Positions 45,027-52,356 of a DNA stretch of 64,000 nt are shown here, one piece after another. A program made the position numbers and the translations under genes. The notes under the pieces were generated by a model. That model made no database searches. It had not been told where the DNA came from and saw nothing but the letters and a program-made list of their open reading frames with translations. Numbering within the stretch: the stretch's first letter is position 1; every line of letters starts with the position of its first letter. The stretch comes from Lewinellaceae bacterium (GTDB taxonomy: Bacteria > Bacteroidota > Bacteroidia > Chitinophagales > Saprospiraceae), in the NCBI GenBank assembly GCA_016711435.1, contig JADJSY010000025.1, positions 44,518-108,517 of the forward strand, in the 5' to 3' direction.

Positions 45027-45830
45027 TTGGAACAAAAAACGTACCTCGACCACCTGATAGATCTGGGCTGGAAATTCGGCCCCAAAGTATTGACCGCGCT
45101 GGCGCTCCTCATTATCGGCCTGTGGGTGATTAAACGCCTGATTCGCGGATTTGATATGTTTCTCCGGTCTAAAAAGGTAGATCCCAGCCTGCGGCCCTTT
45201 TTCACTTCACTCTGCGATACGGGTATGAAAGTGATTCTGCTGCTGATGTTAGCCAGTACGGTGGGGATCGAAACGACTTCCTTTATTGCCATTTTTTCGG
45301 CCATTGCTTTTTCTATCGGACTTGCTTTACAGGGTAGCCTGGGTAATTTTGCCAGCGGCGTACTGATTTTACTTTTCCGGCCATTTCGGGTAGGCGACCT
45401 GCTCTCCGTCAGCGATAAAACGGGGAAAGTTGCTGAAATTCAGATATTTAGCACCATTTTGATGGCGCCTTCCGGGAAGAAAATTATTATTCCCAATAGT
45501 AAAATGACCGAAGGTCCCATTGAAAACATTGCAGAAGGATCGAACGTGCAAGCGGAAGTAAGTTTGCTGCTCCACAGCAAAACAGCGCTCGACTGGCTCC
45601 GCGCAACGGTGGAGGAAGTGGCTGCCCGCTGTCCCCATGCTTCAGACCACGGTCCTGCCCAGGTGCAAATCAGCGGATTGAGCAGGGAAGACATGAAGGT
45701 GCAAATTGCGGTATGGACAAAAGGTGAAACGTATGAAGAAACCATGCACTTCCTGTACGAAGAGTTGAAAAAAGCCTTCGATGTTGCGGGTATTGAATTC
45801 GCCAAGGAGCGGCGGAAGGAAATGATGTAA
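45027..45830 (+). CDS. MscS-family small-conductance mechanosensitive channel
   Basis: 267 residues from TTG 45027, chosen because MEQKTYLDHLIDLGWKFGPK matches the usual N-terminus. An ATG at 44916 is in frame but gives a non-typical lead and overlaps the likely promoter (ACAAACTTTGCG near 44960). Three helices: about 14-32 (VLTALALLIIGLWVIKRLI), 62-80 (MKVILLLMLASTVGI) and the pore helix with SFIAIFSAIAFSIGLALQGS LGNFASGVLILLFRPF. The soluble MscS domain follows (VGDLLSVSDKTGKVAEIQIF, IIIPNSKMTEGPIENIAEGS). It opens under osmotic downshift. Confidence 0.93.
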   Translation: MEQKTYLDHLIDLGWKFGPKVLTALALLIIGLWVIKRLIRGFDMFLRSKKVDPSLRPFFTSLCDTGMKVILLLMLASTVGIETTSFIAIFSAIAFSIGLALQGSLGNFASGVLILLFRPFRVGDLLSVSDKTGKVAEIQIFSTILMAPSGKKIIIPNSKMTEGPIENIAEGSNVQAEVSLLLHSKTALDWLRATVEEVAARCPHASDHGPAQVQISGLSREDMKVQIAVWTKGETYEETMHFLYEELKKAFDVAGIEFAKERRKEMM

Positions 45831-45843
45831 GCGGGAATCCATA

Positions 45844-45925
45844 CAACTGGACATTTTTTCCCAGCATCCAGACCAATAAGGTTTTAGAAACCTTATTGGT
45901 CTCGTTCCACAAAAATGTCCGGTTG
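45844..45925. repeat. Nested palindrome between MscS and MFS genes
   Basis: Inner arms GACCAATAAGGTTT (45871-45884) and its exact complement (45888-45901) around TAG; outer arms CAACTGGACATTTTT and AAAAATGTCCGGTTG. There is no T run after the hairpin. The nested layout is like the palindrome at 4695-4799 but with a different sequence. Confidence 0.85.
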
Positions 45926-46002
45926 TGTTGCGGGAAACTTCTTATTGAAAAAATGCCATTTCCACAAAAGGAAATTTCACAGTACTATTACCACCAATTA
46001 AA

Positions 46003-47319
46003 TTGCTACTTGTGGAAACAACCGAACCCTCTGTACAGCCCGCCGCCAAAAACAATCCCCGGACGATCAATGCATGGGCCTTTTTCGACTGGGCCAACAG
46101 CGCATACGCCCTGGTCATAACCGTGGCCATTTTTCCCGGCTATTTTCTCGAACTCACCAACGACACCGTAAATGTACTGGGGTTCCGTATGTCGGACAGC
46201 ACTTTGTACGCCTGGAGTATTGCCCTCGCCTACCTGATTATTGCCCTGTTGTCGCCCATTCTTTCCGGTATTGCCGATTACGGTGGCAGTAAAAAAGCAT
46301 TCCTCCGTTTTTTTACCACTTTGGGAGCGCTTGCCTGTATCTCGCTGTTGTTTTTCACAGGCATGAAAACGCTCTGGGTGGGTGTGTTGTGCTTCATTCT
46401 GGCAACCATCGGATTCGCCGGCGGCATTGTGTTTTACAATGCTTTTCTGCCGCTGATCGCCACGGAAGAGCGCTACGACGATGTAAGCGCAAGGGGTTTC
46501 AGTTTTGGATTTATCGGGAGCGTTATCCTGCTGCTGGTCAACCTGGTTGTGATTATGAAATACGAGTGGTTCGGGTTTTCAGACGGACTTCGTGCGGTGC
46601 CAACCGCTTTTGTGATGGTGGGGCTTTGGTGGATCGGTTTTGCACAGATTCCGCTGCGCCGGCTACCCGAAGAACGTCTGGTGCGGGCGCGCACCAACCT
46701 GGTTCGCAAAGGATACGATGAATTGCGCAAGGCATGGCGCTCGTTGCGCAAGGATCGCAATACGGTCGCTTTCCTGGTTTCCTTTTTTTGTTACAATGCC
46801 GGTGTGCAGGCCGTGCTGTTTCTGGCCTCCACTTTTGCCGAAAAAGAATTGAATTTTTCTTCTACCGGGCTGATCGTTTTGGTCCTGATTCTACAGATTG
46901 TAGCCATCGGCGGGGCCTGGGCTTCCGCCAAACTGTCTGGAAAAAAGGGCAACAAGTTTTCCATTATGCTGATGCTCCTGATCTGGACCGGCATCTGTAT
47001 CGTGGGTTATTTTGTACAAACAGGCGCCGATTTTTATTTCCTGGCGGCAGCGGTAGGCTTAGTCATGGGCGGCATTCAATCGCTGTCGAGGGCTACTTAT
47101 GCCAAGTTTTTGCCCGAAAACACACCTGATACGGCCTCTTACTTCAGTTTTTACGATGTGATGGACAAAGTTTCCACCGTGATGGGCACTTTCGTGTTCG
47201 GTTTTGTAGAACAAATCACCGGCGGTATGCGCAACAGCGTAATGGCCCTGGCTGTTTTCTTCATCATCAGCGTGATCGTACTGGGCACTGTGACGGTGCG
47301 GCGGATGAAAACGGCATAG
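46003..47319 (+). CDS. UMF1-family MFS transporter (Atg22-like)
   Basis: 438 residues with TTG start (GTG 46012 is an alternative). TINAWAFFDWANSAYALVIT is the UMF1 signature, followed by about 12 helices (for example LSPILSGIADYGGSKKAFLR in the MFS loop 2-3 position and LMLLIWTGICIVGYFVQTG). The last loop holds GLVMGGIQSLSRATYAKFLP ENTPDTASYFSFYD. The family resembles yeast Atg22 and is thought to export amino acids or similar small molecules; bacterial substrates are unknown. The frame ends RRMKTA. A family C hairpin follows its stop. Confidence 0.92.
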   Translation: MLLVETTEPSVQPAAKNNPRTINAWAFFDWANSAYALVITVAIFPGYFLELTNDTVNVLGFRMSDSTLYAWSIALAYLIIALLSPILSGIADYGGSKKAFLRFFTTLGALACISLLFFTGMKTLWVGVLCFILATIGFAGGIVFYNAFLPLIATEERYDDVSARGFSFGFIGSVILLLVNLVVIMKYEWFGFSDGLRAVPTAFVMVGLWWIGFAQIPLRRLPEERLVRARTNLVRKGYDELRKAWRSLRKDRNTVAFLVSFFCYNAGVQAVLFLASTFAEKELNFSSTGLIVLVLILQIVAIGGAWASAKLSGKKGNKFSIMLMLLIWTGICIVGYFVQTGADFYFLAAAVGLVMGGIQSLSRATYAKFLPENTPDTASYFSFYDVMDKVSTVMGTFVFGFVEQITGGMRNSVMALAVFFIISVIVLGTVTVRRMKTA

Positions 47320-47321
47320 CC

Positions 47322-47430
47322 GTTTTGGTGTTTGGTGTTTCGTGTTTCGTGTTTGGGGGTGCTTCGCCTTTGGCAACAGTGGGTAGTTCAGGCGAAGCTC
47401 CCCCACACACTAAACACCACACACTAAACA
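47322..47430. repeat. Intergenic inverted repeat, family C, copy 2
   Basis: GTTTGGTGTTTCGTGTTTCG phrases on the left, CACTAAACACC phrases on the right, centre GTGCTTCGCC ... GGCAACAGTGGGTAGTTCAG GCGAAGC. It begins two bases after the MFS stop and runs into the 3' end of the next gene, which is convergent. The centre is better paired than in copy 1. Confidence 0.8.
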
Positions 47431-48353
47431 CCTAATTTGACTTCCATCCTGCCCTTCCATTCCCGATCCGGCTCCAGCGACACCAGGCCCTGGCCGTTGT
47501 TAAAAGCATCCACGTTACAGGTCATGGGCTCCAGCGCAATGCTTTCGCGGTGCGGCGGCGTAAATACCTGGAAAAACGGGAATTGCCGGATATTGGCCGA
47601 TACATGTAACACGCGGTCGCCACCTTCCAGCGTCATGCGGGCTGTGCCCGACACGCGGCTGTTAAAAAAACAATTATCCAGGAAAGTCTCTCCCACCACC
47701 GTTTTTTTCTGAAAATCAAGGAAAACGGAGCGATTGCCCGTTGGGATCATGCGGTCATTGATGGCAACCTGCTCGCAGGGCGGCAATTTCATGCGGTGCT
47801 TATCGGCTTTGTCGGTCAGCCGGAAATAAGGGTGCCAGCCGAAACCGACCGGAATAGCCTGGTCGTGCAGGTTGTGTACCGCCATATCCAGCGTAAACGT
47901 GCCGTTGTCGTGGATCATAAATTCTACTTCCAGCGAAAAAGGAAAGGGGTAATATGGCCGGTCGCCCAGGTAGTTGTAACTACACAGGATACTGGCGTGG
48001 TCTTTTGCCAGAAAAACGTATTCCACTTCAAAGGCTTCGTCGCGGACAAACCCGTGGATAGCGTTTTCCGTAGCGGCATTGTTGAGCGGAAATTCATATT
48101 GTTTGCCCAACCATTCGTAACGCCCCCTGTCAAGCCGGTTGGGGAAAGGGAACAGCAACACACTTTTGCCCCATTTGGCGGCCTCCAGTTCTTCAGGCGT
48201 TTCGTAGCCGTCGAGGATGTTCTGTTTGCCAAAAATAATATTCAGCACATTGGCGCCGCGTTCCGGGACAATACTGAAAGCATTTCCTGTCGATGGGTGG
48301 TGCAGCTCGTAGCGGGTAAATTTACCGAAGGCTGTTTTCTTTAGTTCGTACAT
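47424..48353 (-). CDS. Aldose 1-epimerase family protein
   Basis: 309 residues. Galactose mutarotase-like beta-sandwich: ERGANVLNIIFGKQNILDGY, FPFPNRLDRGRYEWLGKQYE, the catalytic-type HGFVRDEAF and the VGFGWHPYFRLTDK block with the conserved His, ending REWKGRMEVKLGV. These enzymes convert alpha- and beta-anomers of hexoses. It may serve sugar intake in general; it is far from the PUL. A family D repeat lies directly upstream, followed by a MITE-like element. Confidence 0.92.
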   Translation of the reverse strand: MYELKKTAFGKFTRYELHHPSTGNAFSIVPERGANVLNIIFGKQNILDGYETPEELEAAKWGKSVLLFPFPNRLDRGRYEWLGKQYEFPLNNAATENAIHGFVRDEAFEVEYVFLAKDHASILCSYNYLGDRPYYPFPFSLEVEFMIHDNGTFTLDMAVHNLHDQAIPVGFGWHPYFRLTDKADKHRMKLPPCEQVAINDRMIPTGNRSVFLDFQKKTVVGETFLDNCFFNSRVSGTARMTLEGGDRVLHVSANIRQFPFFQVFTPPHRESIALEPMTCNVDAFNNGQGLVSLEPDREWKGRMEVKLGV

Positions 48354-48360
48354 GATAAGT

Positions 48361-48420
48361 AGTTATCCGTTATTGGTTATTGGTTATCAGGGTTGATAAT
48401 CAAGCATTTGTAAAGAATTT
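48361..48420 (+). repeat. Interspersed repeat family D, copy 2
   Basis: AGTTATCCGTTATTGGTTAT, TGGTTATCAGGGTTGATAAT, CAAGCATTTGTAAAGAATTT. It is about 80-85% alike to the reverse complement of 17541-17604 and shares GTTGATAATCAAGCATTTG with 61561-61600. It starts eight bases before the epimerase gene's 5' end. Confidence 0.75.
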
Positions 48421-48432
48421 AGCCTAAATTCT

Positions 48433-48523
48433 GAGAGTGTTCAAGAAAGTGTGGCACACCTCTGCTACTACATTGATTATCAGTACCTTAATTTAGGTGT
48501 GCCACACTTTTCTGAACACTCTC
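48433..48523. mobile_element. 91-bp MITE-like element, copy 2, with 8-bp target duplication
   Basis: Terminal inverted repeats begin GAGAGTGTTCA and run about 28 bp. The element is flanked on both sides by the identical 8 bases TAAATTCT (48425-48432 and 48524-48531), which is a target-site duplication. The reverse complement of the 34509-34599 element matches it over 91 bases with about five differences. It carries no gene. An 8-bp duplication suits IS256-like and some other transposases; the driving transposase is not in the window. Confidence 0.92.
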
Positions 48524-48604
48524 TAAATTCTGCACACCTGCTTTGTTTAGGGTAGGGCTGTCAGGCGCTACTTGAACATTGAAAATGCAAATGTGGGAAA
48601 ATTC

Positions 48605-50092
48605 TCAGCGCTGCAATACCACTTTTCGCATGGCCATTTGCCCGCCTGCTTCGACGCGGATAAAATACATCCCATCTGAACCGGAACGCAAATCAATCAG
48701 TTGATCCCATTTGTCCACTTTTCCGGTTGTTGTGTGTTGCAATACCTGTCCCAGGGGGTTCAGGACATCAATTTCCAATTCCGCCGAATCGCTTAATAAT
48801 AAATTCAACAGTACGATACCTGTACCTGGATTGGGACTGAGATACATCTGGATGATCGTTTCCGGATCCTTCGCAGGCACCGTCACATCTGCTGTAAGTG
48901 TAATGCTGTCTGCGCAGCCGCTTGGATCTGAAATCGTTACGGTATACGTTCCCTGGCCCACATAATTCAGGTTTTGAGTAGTTGCGCCTGTGTTCCATAG
49001 AAATTGATACAAGGCAGGGTTTCCCACTGCGGAAGGGTAGCCGCCATTTACGGCAAGGATAACGGAGCCGTTGTTTTGCCCCTCTGACGCCGGGTTTGCC
49101 GTAGCAAGGCCCTGAATAGGCTCCAGAACAGGAACAAGCGTAAGTACCTGCGATGCCCCAACGACATAACATCCCGCCGAAACATCCAGGTTGTGCACTT
49201 TCGGTTCCGCATCGGGGTTGATGAGCGTAGCGCCACCCACCACGACTGGCGTAAAATAGAAAACGATCGGTACGGAACTGGTGCTGTTGTTGAGCAGGTT
49301 CACAGGAATCACCCCCGGGCTGAGCGCCGTACTGGTAACGCCCAAAATACTGCCCGGCCAGGTTCCCGCCGGAATGGGCTGTGTCGTCAACACCCAACTC
49401 ATGCCGGCAAGCGGCTCAGCGGAAGGAATGACAAAGGAAGATGCGTCAAAACTTAATGCGTTCAGCAGGTTCTGGCCTTTACAAAGAAAGCCGTTGTTGG
49501 CTATTTCAAACGTGCCCGCTGCGGCCTGTTCGCAGGAAACAGGCGCTATACGGGTGATTTGAATGCAAAAGCGGCCCATTGCTGCCATGCCGCCGGACGA
49601 ATAGCCATCCACCATCATGTAGTAGGTTTGGCCCGGTTCGGTTTGAAAGTTGAGTCCGGCGCGAAAATCCGTATTGGGATCATTGTCCGGATAAAGGTCT
49701 TCGTTACAGGCCACCGGCAGCAGGTTGTTGCAGTCTGTCCCCTGGTAAATACCGATTTGGGTATCCCCGCCGGTAATATATTGTACGCCGGAATTGCAGG
49801 GAACCGTCTCTATATGAAACATGCCTCCATTTCCGGTAAACCTGAACCACAAGTTGTTATTGACCACCGGTTCGTTGACTGCTTCTGCAAAACACGCCGG
49901 AACCGGATCGCCAGGGGAGGCCGTCGCAGCGGTGTTGTCATAAAGACCCGTCGTTTGTACAACGCCTGTTCCGGCAGCAAAAAAAGTGGTAATATCGACG
50001 GCAGATTCGCAGTTATTCGGATCGTTTACCCAACTTTCGTTCCCTTTAGAAATGCCACTCAGGGGCGACAAACAAAGTGCCGCAATGCTCAC
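48605..50092 (-). CDS. T9SS type A sorting domain protein
   Basis: 495 residues. The GTG start at 50092 overlaps the stop of the CBS gene (ATGTGA). The N-terminus (SIAALCLSPLSGISKG) is a short signal-like stretch without the usual Lys/Arg head, so the true start may be lost or different. Then a domain with DPNNCESAVDITTFFAAGTG, NNLWFRFTGNGGMFHIETVP and GDTQIGIYQGTDCNNLLPVA, which looks like a pre-peptidase C-terminal or jelly-roll domain. A SprB-like repeat (QFLWNTGATTQNLNYVGQGT) and a T9SS tail (YLSPNPGTGIVLLNLLLSDS) close it. Function unknown. Confidence 0.85.
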   Translation of the reverse strand: MSIAALCLSPLSGISKGNESWVNDPNNCESAVDITTFFAAGTGVVQTTGLYDNTAATASPGDPVPACFAEAVNEPVVNNNLWFRFTGNGGMFHIETVPCNSGVQYITGGDTQIGIYQGTDCNNLLPVACNEDLYPDNDPNTDFRAGLNFQTEPGQTYYMMVDGYSSGGMAAMGRFCIQITRIAPVSCEQAAAGTFEIANNGFLCKGQNLLNALSFDASSFVIPSAEPLAGMSWVLTTQPIPAGTWPGSILGVTSTALSPGVIPVNLLNNSTSSVPIVFYFTPVVVGGATLINPDAEPKVHNLDVSAGCYVVGASQVLTLVPVLEPIQGLATANPASEGQNNGSVILAVNGGYPSAVGNPALYQFLWNTGATTQNLNYVGQGTYTVTISDPSGCADSITLTADVTVPAKDPETIIQMYLSPNPGTGIVLLNLLLSDSAELEIDVLNPLGQVLQHTTTGKVDKWDQLIDLRSGSDGMYFIRVEAGGQMAMRKVVLQR

Positions 50093-50751
50093 ATGTTCAA
50101 ATAATTCATAAACGACTCATAACGCTCCGTCATGGCGTTGGAGTGGTCGATATTGCTGAAAGTATGTTTCACTTCATATTCGTGGCGCTCCAGCGAAGCG
50201 ATCACGCGGCTGATTTCATGGCGGTTCACTTTGATGGTAAGTTCCACCATCTCAGGGTCATCACCGGAGGTTACAAATGTGCTGAGAATCTTGACATCTT
50301 CCGATTCCACGATTTGGGCGATGGTGGCAAGCGAGTAATCGCGGCGGTTCATTTCGAGTACCAACACCGCGCCGGGTTCCGTAAAAGAAGCCGTGTTAGC
50401 AAAATAGCGCAGCAGGTCATTTTGTGAAATCAGCCCCAGGTATTTACCTTCCCCGTCTGTGACCGGGATCACCGTGAGTCTGTTGTCGCCCATAACCCGC
50501 ATTACTTCAAAAATATGTTCGTTTTCCAGCACGGCAAAACGCCGCAGCATGGAAAAATCGTAAGACCGGATCGGGTCATACAACTTGTGGTTGAATACGT
50601 CTTCTTCCGAAAGAATACCTACCAGGCGACCGTCTTCCAGTACCGGCAAATGTTTGACATGGTAGTCGTTCAGCAAATGAAACGCATCGCGTCCCGTTTG
50701 ATCGACCGTAAGGGCCGGTATATCATGAGCAATTAAACTTTGAGCAGTCAT
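50089..50751 (-). CDS. Protein with two CBS domains
   Basis: 220 residues. A CBS pair: PALTVDQTGRDAFHLLNDYH VKHLPVLEDGRLVGILSEED, then FEVMRVMGDNRLTVIPVTDGEGKYLG. The remaining 90 residues hold an ACT-like half (VLVLEMNRRDYSLATIAQIV, ILSTFVTSGDDPEMVELTIK). CBS pairs bind adenine nucleotides and regulate partner proteins; ACT-like domains bind small molecules. The partner is not known. The next gene overlaps its stop. Confidence 0.9.
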   Translation of the reverse strand: MTAQSLIAHDIPALTVDQTGRDAFHLLNDYHVKHLPVLEDGRLVGILSEEDVFNHKLYDPIRSYDFSMLRRFAVLENEHIFEVMRVMGDNRLTVIPVTDGEGKYLGLISQNDLLRYFANTASFTEPGAVLVLEMNRRDYSLATIAQIVESEDVKILSTFVTSGDDPEMVELTIKVNRHEISRVIASLERHEYEVKHTFSNIDHSNAMTERYESFMNYLNM

Positions 50752-50969
50752 CTTTCAGTAGTAGTATGTGTCCGGGCATCATTCCGGTCTTGATTAAAAG
50801 ACGGAACTTTGTCTCAAACAATATTCCGGCCATTTTGCTCATTTGTTTCTATCAAATGAAAAGCCAATGGCACAAATATTGGCGTAAAAACTTCTTTTCC
50901 AAAAATAATTAACTGATTGGTAAGAAAATAGGCGAATAAATATCAATAAAACCCAAAAAGATAACACTC

Positions 50970-52193
50970 ATGCAGGTTTTTCAAACGCCTCCAGGCGCCT
51001 CCATCTCGCAACGGGCGATGTTTCTTCAACATATTGCCCAAACCTCAGCCGGCCCGCTCGCCCTTGAAATAGAGCGGGCGGAGGGTTGTTATCTGTATGA
51101 CCGCAGGGGTAAAAAATACCTGGACCTGATCGCGGGCATCGGCCCCAGTGTGCTGGGGCACCGCCATCCGAAAGTGCAGGCTGCCGTCGAGCAGCAACTC
51201 CACGCGTACTCCCATACCCTTGTTTACGGGGAATACGTACTGGCGCCGCAAGTGGAATTTGCACAATTGCTGAGTAAAAACCTGCCCGGACTCGATTCCG
51301 TTTATTTCGTCAACTCGGGAACGGAAGCCACGGAAGGCGCGATGAAGCTGGCCAAACGATATACCGGTCGCTACCAGTTTATTGCCTGCCGCAATGCCTA
51401 CCACGGCAGTACCCAGGGCGCTGCCAGCCTGATGTCGCCGCCGGATTTCACCCTGGCTTTTCAGCCCTTATTGCCTGGAATACAGCATATTGACTTCAAT
51501 AACCACGAAGATATTCAAAAAATAGACGCCCGTACTGCTGCGGTCATTGTGGAAACCGTGCAGGGAGAAGCGGGCTTAATAACGCCAGATCCGGCCTGGC
51601 TACTGGCTTTGAGGGCGCGTTGTACGGCTACCGGCACGCTGCTGATCCTCGATGAAATTCAGGCAGGTTTCGGACGAACGGGAAGCCTTTTCGCTTTTGA
51701 AAAATACGGCATCGTACCGGATATACTGTTGCTCGCCAAAGGTTTTGGCGGTGGTATGCCACTCGGCGCATTTATTGCCCGCCGCGAAGTGATGCAGGTC
51801 TTGACGCACGATCCGGTACTGGGCCATATTACGACTTTCGGCGGTCACCCGGTGTCTTGCGCTGCAGGACTGGCTACGCTGAAAGTCCTGTTGGAAAGTG
51901 ATTTGCTGGCGCAAATACCTGAAAAAGCGGCGCTGTTCAAAAAAATGCTCGTGCATCCGACCATTCTGGAATTGCGCAGCGCCGGGCTTTGGTTCGCCGT
52001 CGATCTGGGCGATTTTGCCAAAGTGCAGTCGGCCATCCGTTATTGTATTGAAAACGGCGTCATCACAGACTGGTTTTTGTTCAATGACCGGAGCCTGCGG
52101 ATTGCGCCGCCGCTCACGATTACGATGGAGGAAATCCGGTTTGCCTGCGAGGTGATCGTTGAAGCATTAGAAGGGATGAGGAATGAGGGATGA
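50970..52193 (+). CDS. Class III PLP-dependent aminotransferase
   Basis: 407 residues. GCYLYDRRGKKYLDLIAGIG, FVNSGTEATEGAMKLAKRYT, YHGSTQGAASLM, LLILDEIQAGFGRTGSLFAF and the PLP lysine in LLLAKGFGGGMPLGAFIARR, in the acetylornithine/ornithine aminotransferase layout. The specific amino donor cannot be told. The last residues (EGMRNEG) are read from the left arm of the following ATGAGGGAATGAGG repeat, so the C-terminus is made from repeat sequence. About 218 bases separate it from the divergent CBS gene. Confidence 0.93.
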   Translation: MQVFQTPPGASISQRAMFLQHIAQTSAGPLALEIERAEGCYLYDRRGKKYLDLIAGIGPSVLGHRHPKVQAAVEQQLHAYSHTLVYGEYVLAPQVEFAQLLSKNLPGLDSVYFVNSGTEATEGAMKLAKRYTGRYQFIACRNAYHGSTQGAASLMSPPDFTLAFQPLLPGIQHIDFNNHEDIQKIDARTAAVIVETVQGEAGLITPDPAWLLALRARCTATGTLLILDEIQAGFGRTGSLFAFEKYGIVPDILLLAKGFGGGMPLGAFIARREVMQVLTHDPVLGHITTFGGHPVSCAAGLATLKVLLESDLLAQIPEKAALFKKMLVHPTILELRSAGLWFAVDLGDFAKVQSAIRYCIENGVITDWFLFNDRSLRIAPPLTITMEEIRFACEVIVEALEGMRNEG

Positions 52194-52296
52194 GGGATGC
52201 CGAGCGGGAATGAGGATGAAGCCGTGCGTGATGTCCGACATAACGGTCGGCATTCCTCATCCCTCATTCCTCATTCCTGCTGAGTTCCTCATTCCT
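52178..52296. repeat. Intergenic inverted repeat, GGAATGAGGGAT phrase family (G)
   Basis: The left arm ATGAGGAATGAGGGATGAGG includes the aminotransferase stop. The right arm is CATTCCTCATCCCTCATTCC, with a trailing CTCATTCC at 52288. The inner part GGATGCCGAGC ... GTCGGCATTCC pairs with a few mismatches. The gap is shared with the rpsA terminator that follows. Confidence 0.78.
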
Positions 52297-52332
52297 AAAA
52301 AAAAGGGCCGCCCCGAAAAATCGGAGCGGCCC
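52297..52332 (-). terminator. Rho-independent terminator of rpsA
   Basis: On the minus strand, GGGCCGCTCCGA pairs with TCGGGGCGGCCC (one G-T type mismatch) around a short loop, followed by eight T at 52304-52297. It lies 25 bases after the rpsA stop. Confidence 0.9.
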
Positions 52333-52356
52333 ATATTCCTTCAAAAAACACGGTTC

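Noticed and set aside
45871..45901. Intrinsic terminator after the MscS gene
   Set aside because: The hairpin is strong but no T run follows on either strand, so it is listed as a palindrome only.
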